From positions 1-64,000 of the forward strand of contig CAUZXS010005825.1 of assembly GCA_963585895.1 (NCBI GenBank): 64,000 nt of DNA, given 5' to 3'. The DNA is from Sepioteuthis lessoniana (taxonomy: Eukaryota; Mollusca; Cephalopoda; Myopsida; Loliginidae). The position numbers and the translations under genes were made by a program. The notes under the pieces were generated by a model. The model saw only the letters and a list, made by a program, of their open reading frames with translations, ran no database searches and was not told the DNA's origin. Below, in pieces: positions 1 through 11,150 of the stretch (its first letter is position 1; every line of letters starts with the position of its first letter).

Positions 1-65
1 AATCGAAACTAGTTTACTCTCAATCACAAGATATGCGATACTTGTGTGCTATTCAATCACAAGAT

Positions 66-408
66 ATGTGAGCCCAGTCGACGGTGGCTGTAGGATACAT
101 AGACTTCATCTCTGCAGAGGAGTAAGACCCCTCTCCAATGAGTGCCCTGGATATGACATTAAACAATTTGATGGTAAGGCCCCAGTCCTGGAGTTTGGAG
201 GATTGTTGGGTACCCCTTCATTGTCATTGCTCCCAGGTCAACTCTGACCTAGAATGGTAGAACCTGATAAGGTCCTATCTATGTGTCAAATAGAACAAAC
301 TGTGTGCAAACAAATGACTGTTATATAGCAATATTTAAAGCTATTTGACTTGGTGTGAGAAAGACCTCAGGCCCGTTTACGAATGATATCTACAAAATGT
401 GTTTACGA

Positions 409-453
<45 letters not shown>

Positions 454-510
454 AGGATTTGGCATTAAATAACCTACAATGGTTGATATGTCATATAATC
501 CAACCAAACA
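66..510 (+). repeat. Family E retroposon-like element, copy 1
   Basis: The head starts near AGCCCAGTCGAC and includes the CTCTGCAGAGG block, the ATGAGTGCCCTGGATATGAC block and the GGTCCTATCTATG block. A short body follows, then a tail with an AT run and a 3' end reading GGTTGATATGTCATATAATC and an AACC-rich tract. At least ten other copies lie in the window on both strands. No coding capacity is seen. Confidence 0.75.
412..450. repeat. (AT)n microsatellite in family E tail
   Basis: Uninterrupted AT dinucleotide run inside the tail of family E copy 1. Other family E tails carry AT runs at the same place, so the element seems to seed this microsatellite. Confidence 0.9.
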
Positions 511-539
511 AAACAAAACCAAGTTAAACTAAATTGAAT

Positions 540-1006
540 TGTTAGAAATAGAACTCTTGGACCATTTAACTTGTGTGTACACAAATGACTGATGTTTAGT
601 TGAATTATTAGTTCTACATAACAGTGCTTGGAACCATTTTATGGTGCAAACGAATGAGTAATGTTGAAAAGAATAATTAGTGTTAAATAGCAATACTTGT
701 TATCACTTCACTGAGTGCAAACAAATGAGTAATGTTGAAAAGAATAATTAGTGTTAAATAGCAATACTTGTAACCACTTCACTGTGTACAAACAAATGAG
801 TAATGTTGAAAAGAATAATTAGTGGTAAATAGCAATACTTGAAATCACTTCCCCGTGTACAAACAAATGAGTAATGTTAAAAAGAATTATAAGAGTTATA
901 TAGAAATAATTAAAACTATTTAACTGTGTATAAACAATAGCAATGTTAGTGCGTAAACAAATTAGTTCTAATACAAATTACCAACTACTCACTTACAAAT
1001 CATATG
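540..1006 (+). repeat. Family E internal minisatellite, left part
   Basis: About seven diverged repeats of a 50-65 bp unit. Each carries AGCAATACTTG, then CACTTCACTG or CATTTAACTG, then TGCAAACAAATGA and TAATGTTGAAAAGAAT. The array continues after the mariner insertion. Confidence 0.75.
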
Positions 1007-1008
1007 TA

Positions 1009-1926
1009 CGAGGATCATTAAATAAGTTTCCAGATTTTTTCGTATGGGCACTTTTATTGATTGTACACACATGAAACTCTAGTCCCCTTCGAAGTAATCT
1101 CCTCCGGCTGCAATGCACTTGTTATACCGTTCCAATAACTTCTGGAAGGCCCCATGGAAGTCCTCTTGTGTGAGCGTGTCAATGAACTTCGTCACAGCCT
1201 CTTTCATCTCCTCAATTGTCTCATAACGACAGCCTCTGAGCTTAGGGAATAAGCAAAAGTCACAGGGAGCAAGGTCTGGACTGTAGGGAGGCTGAGGAAC
1301 TGTCTTGATACCCATCTTGGTCAAATAGTCTGTGACAAGGATGGAGTTGTGGATTGGTGCATTGTCTTGGTGGAAATGCGACTGACCAGATTTGAAGAGT
1401 GCTGGCCTCTTCCCTAGGAATCTCTTCCTGAACTCCCTTAAAACCTCAACATAGTAACCCTAAGTCTAACCCTAAACCTTTGGCCAATCAACTCTGGTGT
1501 ATTGACTTCCTTACTCCTCCCACACCTCTCATCATCCCTCACAGACTCCCGGCCTTCCTTGAATTTCTTATGCCACTCAAAAACTGATGCTCGATTCATG
1601 CAAGATGGTCGAAAAGCAGTCTGAAGCATTCCATACGTTTCTGTGGCGGCATTTTTTCCAAGTTTAAAACAGAATTCTATTGCATATCGTTCTTTTAAAG
1701 TATCCTCACGTCCAGATTGCATTTTTGAAATTCACCAGCAGTGACAATCAGGCTTTAGTAGGGTGTATTCCAATTCCTGCGGTAGCTATTCATTTGAACG
1801 TGAAATCATAAAAATTGGTCAGTCATCTCATAAGATGTATAGCAATAACATAGTGAATTTTCAAGAGTCTACGACAATTTTAAATGCCTGTACAAAAAAG
1901 TCTGGAAACTTATTGAATGCACCACG
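1009..1926 (-). mobile_element. mariner-family DNA transposon, internally deleted
   Basis: The element is 918 bp, flanked by TA on both sides (1007-1008 and 1927-1928). The terminal inverted repeats of about 36 bp differ at about six positions and share the core AATAAGTTTCCAGA. It sits inside a family E repeat array, so it is younger than that array. A full mariner is about 1.3 kb, so roughly 400 bp of the middle is missing. Confidence 0.85.
1079..1722 (-). pseudogene. mariner transposase, N- and C-terminal pieces
   Basis: Mariner transposases cut and paste the element at TA sites using a D,D34D catalytic triad. The N-terminal piece (1722 down to about 1470) matches the first helix-turn-helix region: RYAIEFCFKLGKNAATET, then FEWHKKFKEGRESV. 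The C-terminal piece (about 1400 down to 1079) has HFHQDNAP and YSPDLAPCDF, which are the second and third catalytic aspartates at the correct 34-residue spacing. The linker between the pieces and the first catalytic aspartate are gone and the frame is interrupted, so no active enzyme can be made. Family assignment is firm; the subfamily was not determined. Confidence 0.85.
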
Positions 1927-1928
1927 TA

Positions 1929-2220
1929 TATCTATTTAAATGTGCGCAAACAAATAACTGATTTTAAATTGTTTCGATCACTTAGCTGTACCTGAAACCA
2001 TTTAACTGTGTTCAAACAAATGATTCATAGTAAATAGAAATACTTGAAAATCTCTGCGTGTAAAAAAGAAAGAAAAAATGAGTTCGGGCTCGTTTAAAAA
2101 TGTTATCAATAAAATGTGTTCATAAATTATACATATTCAATATATGCATAAACAGGATTTAGCATTAAATGGCCTACAATGGTTGGTATGCCATAAAACC
2201 AACCAACCAACCTAACCTAC
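1929..2220 (+). repeat. Family E array, right part and tail
   Basis: Continues the array interrupted by the mariner: further CATTTAACTGTG...CAAACAAATGA units, then a tail with GGGCTCGTTTAAAAATG, TAAACAGGATTTAGCATTAA and GGTTGGTATGCCATAAAAC, ending in (AACC)n. Confidence 0.75.
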
Positions 2221-2284
2221 AAGATATACAAGATTAGTTTACTACTCAGTCACAAGATATTGACGAAAATCCTGAAAGGAGTGA

Positions 2285-2520
2285 GTTCCAGTGGCGTAGT
2301 GGTTAACGTGCTAGACTGTAACATCCTAGTAAACAACTTCGAACCCCAGTAATGCTATTGCGTTTACTTTCAGGCTAATACTTTTGTAAAAGGTATAAAC
2401 CATATTATCCCCCAGCTACAGGTTAAATAGTACCACTATTGTTCTTCTACAAAGATGGCTTTGACATTAGAGAACTCAAGGTTGATATGCCATTAAACAA
2501 AGAAACCAAACCAAACCAAC
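2285..2520 (+). repeat. tRNA-headed SINE, family D
   Basis: The 5' part is tRNA-like, with A-box-like GTGGCGTAGTGGTTAACGTG and B-box-like CTTCGAACCCC. The body has AGGTTAAATAGTACCACTA. The 3' end AAGGTTGATATGCCATTAAA plus an AAACC-rich tail is the same as the family E 3' end. Related copies are at 30725 and 51430. Confidence 0.7.
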
Positions 2521-2529
2521 CAAACCGAA

Positions 2530-3050
2530 GGTCCAGTAAGTCTGACACAAAGCTCAAAATTCTGTGCATTCATGAATGATTTATAAGACTAATTTCTTCT
2601 CATTTTTTTAATAAGGTATTTATTAAACTTTGATTTAATTGAGTTAAAAGTTAACTTTTCAGAAAAATATTGACTAACATAAACTAGAAAATTACGAAGC
2701 TCAACGAGAGCAATGTGTGAAAACTGTTGGATTATGAATATATTTCCCATTGAAAACGGATACCGAGGTTTTATTAACTAACTCGATCTCTGTATAACTG
2801 AATAAACTTAGCTTTTCACCAGCAGTAAAATGGAAATATATCAAGAGACTTCAATCTGGAACTCCTGCACCGTGACATAAAGCCAACAAATCCTAGTTGT
2901 ACGGTAAGGTGTTGCTGGAGCTGTCCTGGATTAGTGGCAATGATCCTCCGACCACAAAACTATGCCTGATCCCATTTCATTTTATGAAACCTTTATTGGT
3001 GGCAGGGCTACTGCCCTTGCCTTTGCAGTATATGTTAGTTAATCTGGGTT
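2530..3050. other. Stretch without recognised genes
   Basis: No credible open frame or known repeat is visible. It contains unclassified moderately complex sequence up to the GAA array. Confidence 0.5.
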
Positions 3051-3536
3051 AGAAGAAGAAGAAGAAGAAGAAGAAGAAGAAGAAGAAGAAGAAGAAGAAG
3101 AAGAAGAAGAAGAAGAAGAAGAAGAAGAAGAAGAAGAAGAAGAAGAAGAAGAAGAAGAAGAAGAAGAAGAAGAAGAAGAAGAAGAAGAAGAAGAAGAAGA
3201 AGAAGAAGAAGAAGAAGAAGAAGAAGAAGAAGAAGAAGAAGAAGAAGAAGAAGAAGAAGAAGAAGAAGAAGAAGAAGAAGAAGAAGAAGAAGAAGAAGAA
3301 GAAGAAGAAGAAGAAGAAGAAGAAGAAGAAGAAGAAGAAGAAGAAGAAGAAGAAGAAGAAGAAGAAGAAGAAGAAGAAGAAGAAGAAGAAGAAGAAGAAG
3401 AAGAAGAAGAAGAAGAAGAAGAAGAAGAAGAAGAAGAAGAAGAAGAAGAAGAAGAAGAAGAAGAAGAAGAAGAAGAAGAAGAAGAAGAAGAAGAAGAAGA
3501 AGAAGAAGAAGAAGAAGAAGAAGAAGAAGAAGAAGA
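3051..3536. repeat. (GAA)n.(TTC)n array, 162 perfect units
   Basis: 486 bp of AGA/GAA trinucleotide repeat without a single interruption. On the minus strand it reads through as a run of 162 leucine (CTT) codons in a 187-codon frame; that frame is a by-product of the repeat and not a gene. Long pure GAA.TTC tracts are known to form triplexes and to vary in length. Confidence 0.97.
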
Positions 3537-3809
3537 TCTTTATTTATTATAAATGAAATTAAAAAATTTAAGCACTTTAAGGAAACATGATAACTCATAA
3601 AGAGATTTCATTGAGCATTAAAATCGCGCTCACACTTTAATATGTTTATAATAAGGAAAAGTACAAAATTTAGTTTTTGATTTTTACTGATTAAATGATA
3701 TCATTCAATAATTAAAAATCAATTGATTTGTGGAGCTCTTAACAGTTCTTCATAAGTGAGTATAAAAAGGAGGAACTCTTCTAAGTCCCATAAAGCTAAA
3801 ATATCACAC

Positions 3810-4930
3810 GGATTCCATCGGCGAAATTTGAAGTTAATGCTTGCTTTTTCGAAAATTATTGTTTTGTAATTTAGTAGTAGCTGTAAAAAAAATCTTAATC
3901 TTTTGAAGAACTAAAAAAAAAACAAAAAAACATGAAAATGCTTCAAATCTAGGATTATCTTTTTTTGAAATTCTATTTTAAATGTAAACTAAAGAAAAAA
4001 AAATTATAATACGAAAAATTTTACACTTTTAATCCTTAGCTTCTTTTTATTGTCTGGATACATTTTTATTTTTTAGCTTGTTTTTATTGTACCAACAAAT
4101 AAAATAGGGTAAAAATAAAATGGATAAAAATTAAACGAAAGCATTGTTTATTGATTACTCAAAAACTGGTTTTTTAAATGAATATTTTTCATATTTCTTA
4201 AAACAAATATATCAATTTTTAATCAGTTTAACTCAAAACTGTGGGTTTCTTTTTTTTTATTTTAAGAATAAACGAATACTTTCATTTGTATTAATACGCG
4301 AAATTTTCAACCTAAAATACTTTTAATTCTTAGCTTCTTTTTATTGTTAAATTTTTATAGAATAAAAAGAAAATAAATTAAACAAATACATTTTTTTTAT
4401 TGCTGTAACTCAGCAGTCAATTAAGAACTAAATTAAAATCTTTGTTATATCAAAAAAATGTCTTTTAAAAATTAAATTATAACAATGTTTCAAACCACTT
4501 TAGGGTTAGTTTCAGGTTACATTCTTTTAAAATAATATTTCAAATGTAAAAAAAATTCCTAAAATAAAAGAATATTGTAATACGTGAATTCTTAGATCCT
4601 TTTATCGTTAAATTTTTAGAGGATAAATAAAAATTTGAAACTATGTTACTTTTTCGAAAATTATTAACTAAAAATTGTTCTGTAACTGAACACTGATGGT
4701 AAAAAATAAAAATTTATTGGAAACTGAAATAAATAGATAATCATGAAAATGTTTTAAACCTCTCACCAGTATAGGGTTACATATTTTTTATATCATTATA
4801 AATGTAAAAACTAAATAAGGAATAAAAAATTTAAAAAAACAGTTCATAAAATAAAAGAATACTTTTCATTTGAGTTGATAGGCGAAATCTTTCAACTACA
4901 AATTAGGACAATTTTTTAATTCTTATCTTA
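3810..4930. repeat. Old, strongly diverged tandem array
   Basis: Landmarks recur at about 260-330 bp spacing. CTTAGCTTCTTTTTATTG occurs near 4037 and 4327, with a variant near 4587 and a weaker one near 4917. GCGAAATTTTCAAC-like text occurs near 3825, 4300 and 4880. TCGAAAATTATT occurs near 3850 and 4655. This looks like about four decayed units of an AT-rich satellite. Confidence 0.5.
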
Positions 4931-4986
4931 TTCTCTCTTTCCTCAATCTATCTCACTCACTGATGTTCCTAAAATCCTTTTAGTCC

Positions 4987-5260
4987 GTTCATGGACCGGA
5001 GCATAATGGTTAGAGTCTTTGCCAATGGTCTGGGAGACCGGAGTTTTATCCCAGGTTGAGTCATACCAAAGACTCAAAAATGGTACATGATGTTGCCTTG
5101 CTTAGCGCTCAGTATTATAAGGTAAGGATCAAGGGCAAGTGAAAAATCCTGGGAAAATTGTAGCGCCCTCCCCGACTGTAGTAGCTATTGAAAAGGGAGC
5201 CTTCGGGTCGTCCTCAACTATGGTCGGCCACCTAATATATTCTATTTTTATACCTATACC
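4987..5260 (+). repeat. tRNA-headed SINE, family A
   Basis: Begins with the tRNA-like GGAGCATAATGGTTAGAGTC and GGAGTTTTATCCCAGGTTGA. The body has GACTCAAAAATGGTACATGA and the 3' part has GGGAGCCTTCGGGTCGTCC. A minus-strand relative is at 18150-18390 and a 3' fragment is at 20392-20440. Confidence 0.7.
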
Positions 5261-5637
5261 ATAACTATGGCGGTGTGGAAAAAAACAAACAAAAAACAAT
5301 GATACAATTTGTAAATAAAAAAATATTACACAAAGTAAAATTTGGGAAAAAATTTAATAAAAAAAAAGACTAAAAACATCTGTTCTGTTGGAAAATTATC
5401 CACAAGCAAATTTATGCTAATTTTTAAATTTTTTTTCTTCTGGCGGCTGTTTTATCAATAAAATGTCGTTTGGGCCAACCTTCTTTAGTCAAAATTATCC
5501 TGATGATCCGATAGGTGAAACCTAGGTAGGTAAGTTCTGGTTCCTTAGGTAGTATATATATATATATATACACTGTGGTTAATTTTCTACAGCACACAAC
5601 TAAATCGGAGAATAGAAGAGAAAAATGACGTTGCTTC

Positions 5638-6184
5638 TGTTAGAGTAAATACATCAAATCTCTTCTGATTTACCCACTTAACTCTTCACACACCTAACTA
5701 CTAAAACATACAAAACACAGACCCACAGATATCGACACTGTAGAAGAAAATAACAGCTACCGGATGTTGACCCAACAACGGCCAGTGTCAAACTGAGAAA
5801 ATCATGGCTTCTGCGCATAGACTCTGCGCATAGTCTATCCAAAATCCCCAGAAAATTCTCAGTTATAAAAAAAGGTTTATTTTTCAACCAATCATTTTTG
5901 TTTCCACAAGTAGTATTTTCTGGAGCCGGTGTTTGAAGTTGGGAAGATATAAATAGGCCAAGCAGAAGTCAGACGCCAGTTGAATCACGGCCGTCCTAAG
6001 AGCATCACTCGACAACACCGTCCGATCAGACCAAAGCAACCGCTTGTCGCCGAATAGACGCCCCCCACCCGTCAGCCACCCAGATATCTCATCCGCTTGT
6101 TTATCTTATTTACTCAATAAACAAAATAAACTAAATCTTCTCGCCAGTCTTATTTTTCTTGCAACCACACACTTGTATATAACA
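5638..6184 (+). repeat. 5' LTR of gypsy-like element
   Basis: 547 bp, TGTTA...TAACA. Promoter-like TATAAATAGG at 5948 and AATAAA at 6116 give the usual U3-R-U5 layout. Collinear with 11151-11698. Confidence 0.92.
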
Positions 6185-6285
6185 CTAGGGTCAGAAGCGT
6201 ACAGAAAGAGAAATATGAACTATTCTAGCTTCACCCGCTCCGAACTTTTCACCCTCATTAGAGACCAAAAACACCACTTCTCAAC

Positions 6286-7375
6286 ATGACAACGGGTTCG
6301 ACACATCCATCTGAGGAGAAAATAAAAGAGACACAAGCCGACTTACACAACATGGTGACCACCTTGACCCCCATAACGACTCCGTCCATAGCTAAAAAAA
6401 AAAAAAAACGCCCACAACTACGATCTGGCAATGCGACAACAGTCACTGCGAGACGCAATGATACAAAAAAACATTCTACCCAGGAAATTACGTCAATCAG
6501 TTCATCACCGCCTTCAAAAAGGCCTATATGATCCACGTCATACCAGAACTTGCCACTTATCCCAGCTTGGAAGGAGAATTCGTCAAGGCTGCCCAAGACT
6601 TGCTCGACCAAGGCATATTTCAGCAGAACTGAAGACCTATCTTATAGGAACCCACGGTAGCTAGATGACAAACTTTCAGCACCTAAGTCGAGCTTGGGAC
6701 TTACAACGGCAGGATGGCGAAAAGTTAACGGACTTTGCTGGCCGACTCGAAAACACCATCAGAGAGGCTGCTGTCAACATAAAAAATAAATATAAGAAGG
6801 ACAACAAGGTCGACTTGACTGTCGACATGGTTTTCTCAATCATGGGCGCAATGCTGATGAGCATGAAAGTCAAAGATTGGAACCCAAACATATACCCTCA
6901 CCTCGTCAAGACAATTGACAGCCACTATACAGCGATTGGCATAGCCTGCGAAGCCCAACAATACGTTGATTGAGGTGTAAAAATGGATAGCACGACCTCA
7001 CATGACACTGCATATTATGCACGAAGACCTCAGTAATCGAGTCGAATAAATAGACGGACGGAACCAAAACAACCACCAAGATCAAATAATCGACCAACGC
7101 ACTCTCAACAGTCCAGCTCCAGCAAACACGGCCGTGATTATCAGACGCACAGAATGCACAACCGCAACACAAAACCCGCCATATGCAGGGACTATACCAG
7201 GAGCGTCGCTTGCTTTAACAGATGCAACTGCTCATATTATCACCCACATCCTACTCAGGCTCAGGCCCATGTGGCAGCAACGATGAGGATACACCATCTA
7301 CAGACATCGAGGAACAGGATTTTCGATACGAACAAGACGAAATATGATGGCTCGTCATCTGTTCTTCAACCCTAG
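6286..7375 (+). pseudogene. gag remnant with CCCH zinc finger
   Basis: Gag proteins build the particle and bind the element's RNA. The region is split over several frames. 6286-6531 carries a start codon and a Lys-rich stretch. 6665-6973 encodes a capsid-like helical piece (LSRAWDLQRQDGEKLTDF, then TIREAAVNI). About 7170-7250 encodes ICRDYTRSVACFNRCNCSYY followed by HPHP, a C-x8-C-x5-C-x3-H finger. Most Ty3/gypsy gags carry CCHC knuckles instead, and this finger looks like those of muscleblind or ZC3H10-type RNA-binding proteins. The frames are broken, so this copy gives no full-length gag. Confidence 0.75.
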
Positions 7376-7967
7376 CCATCACATATTCAACCTTCAGAAA
7401 CACTCCTTGCACCGATCACCACTCGTTAAGGCAACCTTTACTGTCAAAGGCATCATATTTTCTGGTGTAGCAATGTTAGACTCTGGATGCTCCACCCGCA
7501 TCGTACCAATCTCCCGACTGCCGAAAGAAGCCAAGAAACATATGACCCATTTTGACGTCCACATAAAAGGAATTAATGGAAGCATCACTGCTCTCGGTGA
7601 GCTACACTGTAACATCAACCGTGACTCGCCCATTTTTGAAGATATCAATGTAGTGATGACAACCCAAGACACACCGATTCTAATCGGACAGAACATTCTC
7701 GCCCACAACATACTCGATTCCTACATAATTGACAACCAAAACGGAACAGTTGAATTCAGACGTACACTCACATCAGGTTACACAGTACATACAACCCCAA
7801 TAATTCCATCATCGACATTACCACACAGTCCTGCGCATGGGGCCCTAACTATCCACAACAATAACCAACCTACCATCGGACCACAGCCCAACATCCGGAC
7901 ACTGGATCAAAAACAACTGGTTGAAACGAAGTGTGTGTCCATCGTTACCAAATCACCCAAACCGTGA
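7344..7967 (+). pseudogene. Retropepsin-type aspartic protease domain
   Basis: Matures the element's polyprotein. The active-site motif MLDSGCSTRIVP (DSG form) lies about 45 residues in. A flap-like stretch GINGSITALGE and the closing motif PILIGQNIL follow in the right order. The open frame stops before the reverse transcriptase, which restarts in another frame at about 7970-8120. This indicates decay, because such elements normally read through or shift once. Confidence 0.8.
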
Positions 7968-7969
7968 TG

Positions 7970-8805
7970 AATTGGAAGCCACAGCAGACCTACTCATTCG
8001 TTACGCCGATATTATCGGTATTGAAAACGGCATCAAAGGTACATTCATCCGAGCTGTCCGTATACCAACTAACAGTCAATCTCGCGCCTAAAAACAACAC
8101 CCGGTTGACCAGGCCTTGGAAGCAGACCTCGATGCCGAAATAAAACGCATGCCTACTGAGGGTATTATTGAAAGTTGCACCAACCCCAGAGGCTTCAATA
8201 GCCTAGGATTCGCCGTATGCAAGAAAAACGGGTCAGTCCGCGTGGTCACCAATTTCAAAAGAACTCTCAACAAGGTTCTTGTCGATCTCGACCCATACCC
8301 AATGCCTCAGATCGATCACTTGTTCAAAAGGATTGACGAAGGCAACAAATACTTCGCATCAATTGATCTCCGCAGCGGCTACTGGCAAATCGAAATCGAC
8401 GAGCGAGATCGCCACAAAACAGCGTTTACATGGAGAGACCGATGCTACCAGTACACACGCCTAGCATTCGGTCTTACTTCAGCTGGACAGATCTTCTCAT
8501 GCTGCATAGCGGAAGTCCTAGCCACTGTCAAATCTCGTGACAACATATCGTCCTACATAGACGACAACCTGATCCACGCTAAAACATTCGATAAATACAT
8601 ACCCACTCTCGAGCAACTCTTCATTGCCCTCCGCAAATTCGGACTTAAGCTGAACCCGGACAAATGTACCTTCCTTACATCAGAGGCGAAGTTCCTCGGG
8701 CACATAGTAAACAGCAAGTGATTCAAGGCCGACCCTGAATACGTCCGTGCCATCAGAGAAATGAAGCCCCCAACATCAAAGAAAGAATTACAGTCTCATT
8801 GGCCG
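7970..8805 (+). pseudogene. Reverse transcriptase domain, interrupted
   Basis: Copies the element's RNA into DNA. The main open piece is 8116-8721. It has FASIDLRSGYWQIEI (first catalytic Asp region), AFTWRDRCYQYTRLAFGLTS, and the catalytic box SSYIDDNLIHA, followed by LKLNPDKCTF and FLGHIVNSK. A TGA at 8719-8721 interrupts the frame right after FLGHIVNSK. The thumb region continues in the same frame (FKADPEYVRAIREMKPP) to about 8800, where a frameshift moves coding to the RNase H frame. The N-terminal part (about 7970-8115) is in yet another frame. Confidence 0.88.
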
Positions 8806-8809
8806 TTTA

Positions 8810-9439
8810 GTGTGGATCAGACAATTCCAAGAGACTCGTATACACGAACAGATCAGATACAACATGTTCTCAAGTCTTATGAGCCCCATACATGAACTTA
8901 ACAAAGCCAACAAACCATTCGCTTGGACTGAAAGGGCCGACAGAGCTTTTCAAAAAATCAAGAAGCGACTCTCTTCACCACCTGTCATCTCCTTTCCGGG
9001 TTTTTCGCGGATGTTCACACTCAACACTGACGCTAGTGATGTGGCGTGTGGAGCTATCTTAATGCAGGAGGCCGACAACAGAAAGAAAAATATAATAGCA
9101 GTCGCCTCGCGTACATTTAAACCTACGGAACAAGACTGGTCCACAACAGAACGAGAGGCATACGCTATAAAATGGGCAATATTGAAATTCGATTACTTCC
9201 TACGTAACTGCCATTTCATCTTTACCGACCACAGATCGTTAAATTATCTGGATCAACGTGAGTTCAACAATGCCAAAATAAGGCGGTGGCAGGAAGAAAT
9301 CTCATGCTACAAATTTTTATCCTTGAGTTCGTGGAGGTCGAATCGAATGTATGGGCTGACATGCTCAGCAGAGGTTGCAGACACAAGAAGGAGAAAACAT
9401 GCAGCGACCAAACCCCAGCAGGCAAAACATACTAGTTAG
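8810..9439 (+). pseudogene. Connection and RNase H domains
   Basis: RNase H removes the RNA strand during reverse transcription. 8885-9000 encodes the connection (FAWTERADRAFQKIKKRL). The RNase H core has LNTDASDVACGAILMQ (first catalytic Asp), TTEREAYAIKWAILKFDYFL (catalytic Glu region) and IFTDHRSLNYL. The frame drifts out of homology after about 9330 and ends at 9439, before the integrase. Confidence 0.85.
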
Positions 9440-9495
9440 AAGGCTCTGACCTTCACATCTACGTCCCTTCGTGGTGTATCGGTGAGGTCGACAGT

Positions 9496-10738
9496 TTGCG
9501 ACTTATCCCCAGAACTCATACACCACAGACCACCCGCAACCACAAGCGAATCACGAACGAATTCTTCGCATACCACTCAACCTCCACCATCCCCACTGAG
9601 AGGATTTGCAAGCACCTTGGTATCGCAGCCGAGCAGATGAAGGACGATGCCTTCTCGAAGATCATAAGAGCCCTCGAATCATCCGACTCGCTCGATGAAA
9701 TCGATGTAGATCCTGATGACCACCGAGCAGCACTTATAAGAAAACACTTAAACCAGTTTTTTTCTGGAACCAGGCACCTCTGTCCTAATGATAAGGGGCA
9801 GTAATCACTCTTCCAAATTAGTCGTGCCATACAAGCTCCGCACCAGATACCTTCACCAAGCACACGAGGCCACTAACCACTCAGGTATTACACGTATGTG
9901 TGAACTCTTATCCAACTACTGGTGGGAATTCAAAAATCGCGACATAAAATCCTATGTCGATTCCTGTGATACATGTGCAAAATGTAAAGGCAACTACGGG
10001 AAGCACACGCGTTGGCCAATTGGTCACTGCAAGCGAGGCAGGAGACCATTTGAGCTCGTCTTTATAGACTTCGTCACAATGCCCAACTCCAAAGGAAAGC
10101 GCTACATCCTGACCATTCTAAACAGCTTCAGTTGGCACTTCACGGCCATACCATGCGCAAGAGATCGAGCAATCGATGTGGCCCGCGGTTTGTACCAATT
10201 CTTTCTTCGCCACAGAGAAATACCACGCATAGTATCTTCTGATCGTGACACTCATTTTACTGGTGAAGTCTACAAACAATTCTGTGCACAAATGTCCATA
10301 ACACAGGAACTTCACTGCCCCTGGCGGCCACAAAGCTCCGGAAACATCGAGCAGCAACATCGTACGATGAAGAACGCCCTCTACATGCTATGTGAGGATA
10401 GGAACTGTGAACGGACAGACATACTTGAATCCGTCACTTCATCCATGAATGCCACGATCAACAGCGCTACTGGTGTATCACCACACTACGCAACTACTGG
10501 TCGTCACCCCAACATTGGTTTGCCCAAACTACTCTCAAAGAAGCTTGCAAGCAATGATCCGGGAGCTTATGGTATGCAAATAAATACTCTACAAAGGCAA
10601 GTTCACCATCGCGTCGACCTAGCGAACGACGAAGCCGATTACAAACTTGAAGCTTGCCTAAGCCGCTTCATCGACAGGGACCCAATACAAGTCGGCGATA
10701 AGGTTTTACTTCATTGGCCAAAATCAACCATGGCCTAA
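9496..10738 (+). pseudogene. Integrase region
   Basis: Inserts the DNA copy into the genome. The best open piece, 9788-10738, has the HHCC zinc region (HEATNHSGITRMC, then SCDTCAKC). It also has a DDE-type core: VFIDFVTMP, SSDRDTHFTG, and RPQSSGNIEQQHRTMKNAL with the glutamate. A basic C-terminal part includes DPIQVGDKVLLHWP. Translation past the stop at 10736-10738 still gives a GPY-like end (TAWIRRAHIRRLK near 10830-10860), so the stop is probably a mutation. The frame at 9496-9804 covers the linker from RNase H. Confidence 0.87.
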
Positions 10739-11150
10739 TCATCAAACCTATTCCGGATAGGAGACTTTAAAGTCATTAAAACAAATGATGTGATGAGTCA
10801 GGTGCAGAACGAAAATGGTGACACAGCCTGGATCCGCCGGGCCCATATTCGTCGTCTTAAAACATGACCAGCAGACCTATCTCACATACCCCCCGCCACT
10901 GTATCACACTCACCAAAACACTCAGGATCCCACGTCTTCACCCCCTTTCGAGTCGCATAACCTCACACAGAACTCCATATCGAACAATATACCCTCACAA
11001 CCACCACAAAAGGAAACAGAACGAATGCCTATAAGACTAACACGGGGACAAATTCCCGCATGTTTTAAAGACTTTATTATGCAGTAGATCTTTCATACAC
11101 ACATTTCCTCACACATACATTATAAATCAGAACCAGATCTGGGGGAGCCT

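Noticed and set aside
540-1006. Regular 50-65 bp repeats that could suggest a CRISPR array
   Set aside because: Units are contiguous and diverged, with no unique spacers, and the genome is animal. This is the internal minisatellite of family E.
3035-3598. 187-codon minus-strand frame that is almost all leucine
   Set aside because: It is only the CTT reading of the GAA.TTC array; the flanks show no coding character.
3758-3772. TATAAAAAGG box near 3762
   Set aside because: Strong-looking TATA, but no downstream exon or start-site evidence in AT-rich DNA where such matches are expected by chance.
5625-5637. Target-site duplication for the gypsy-like element
   Set aside because: The left flank GCTTC and right flank CATCA do not match, so no duplication is claimed.
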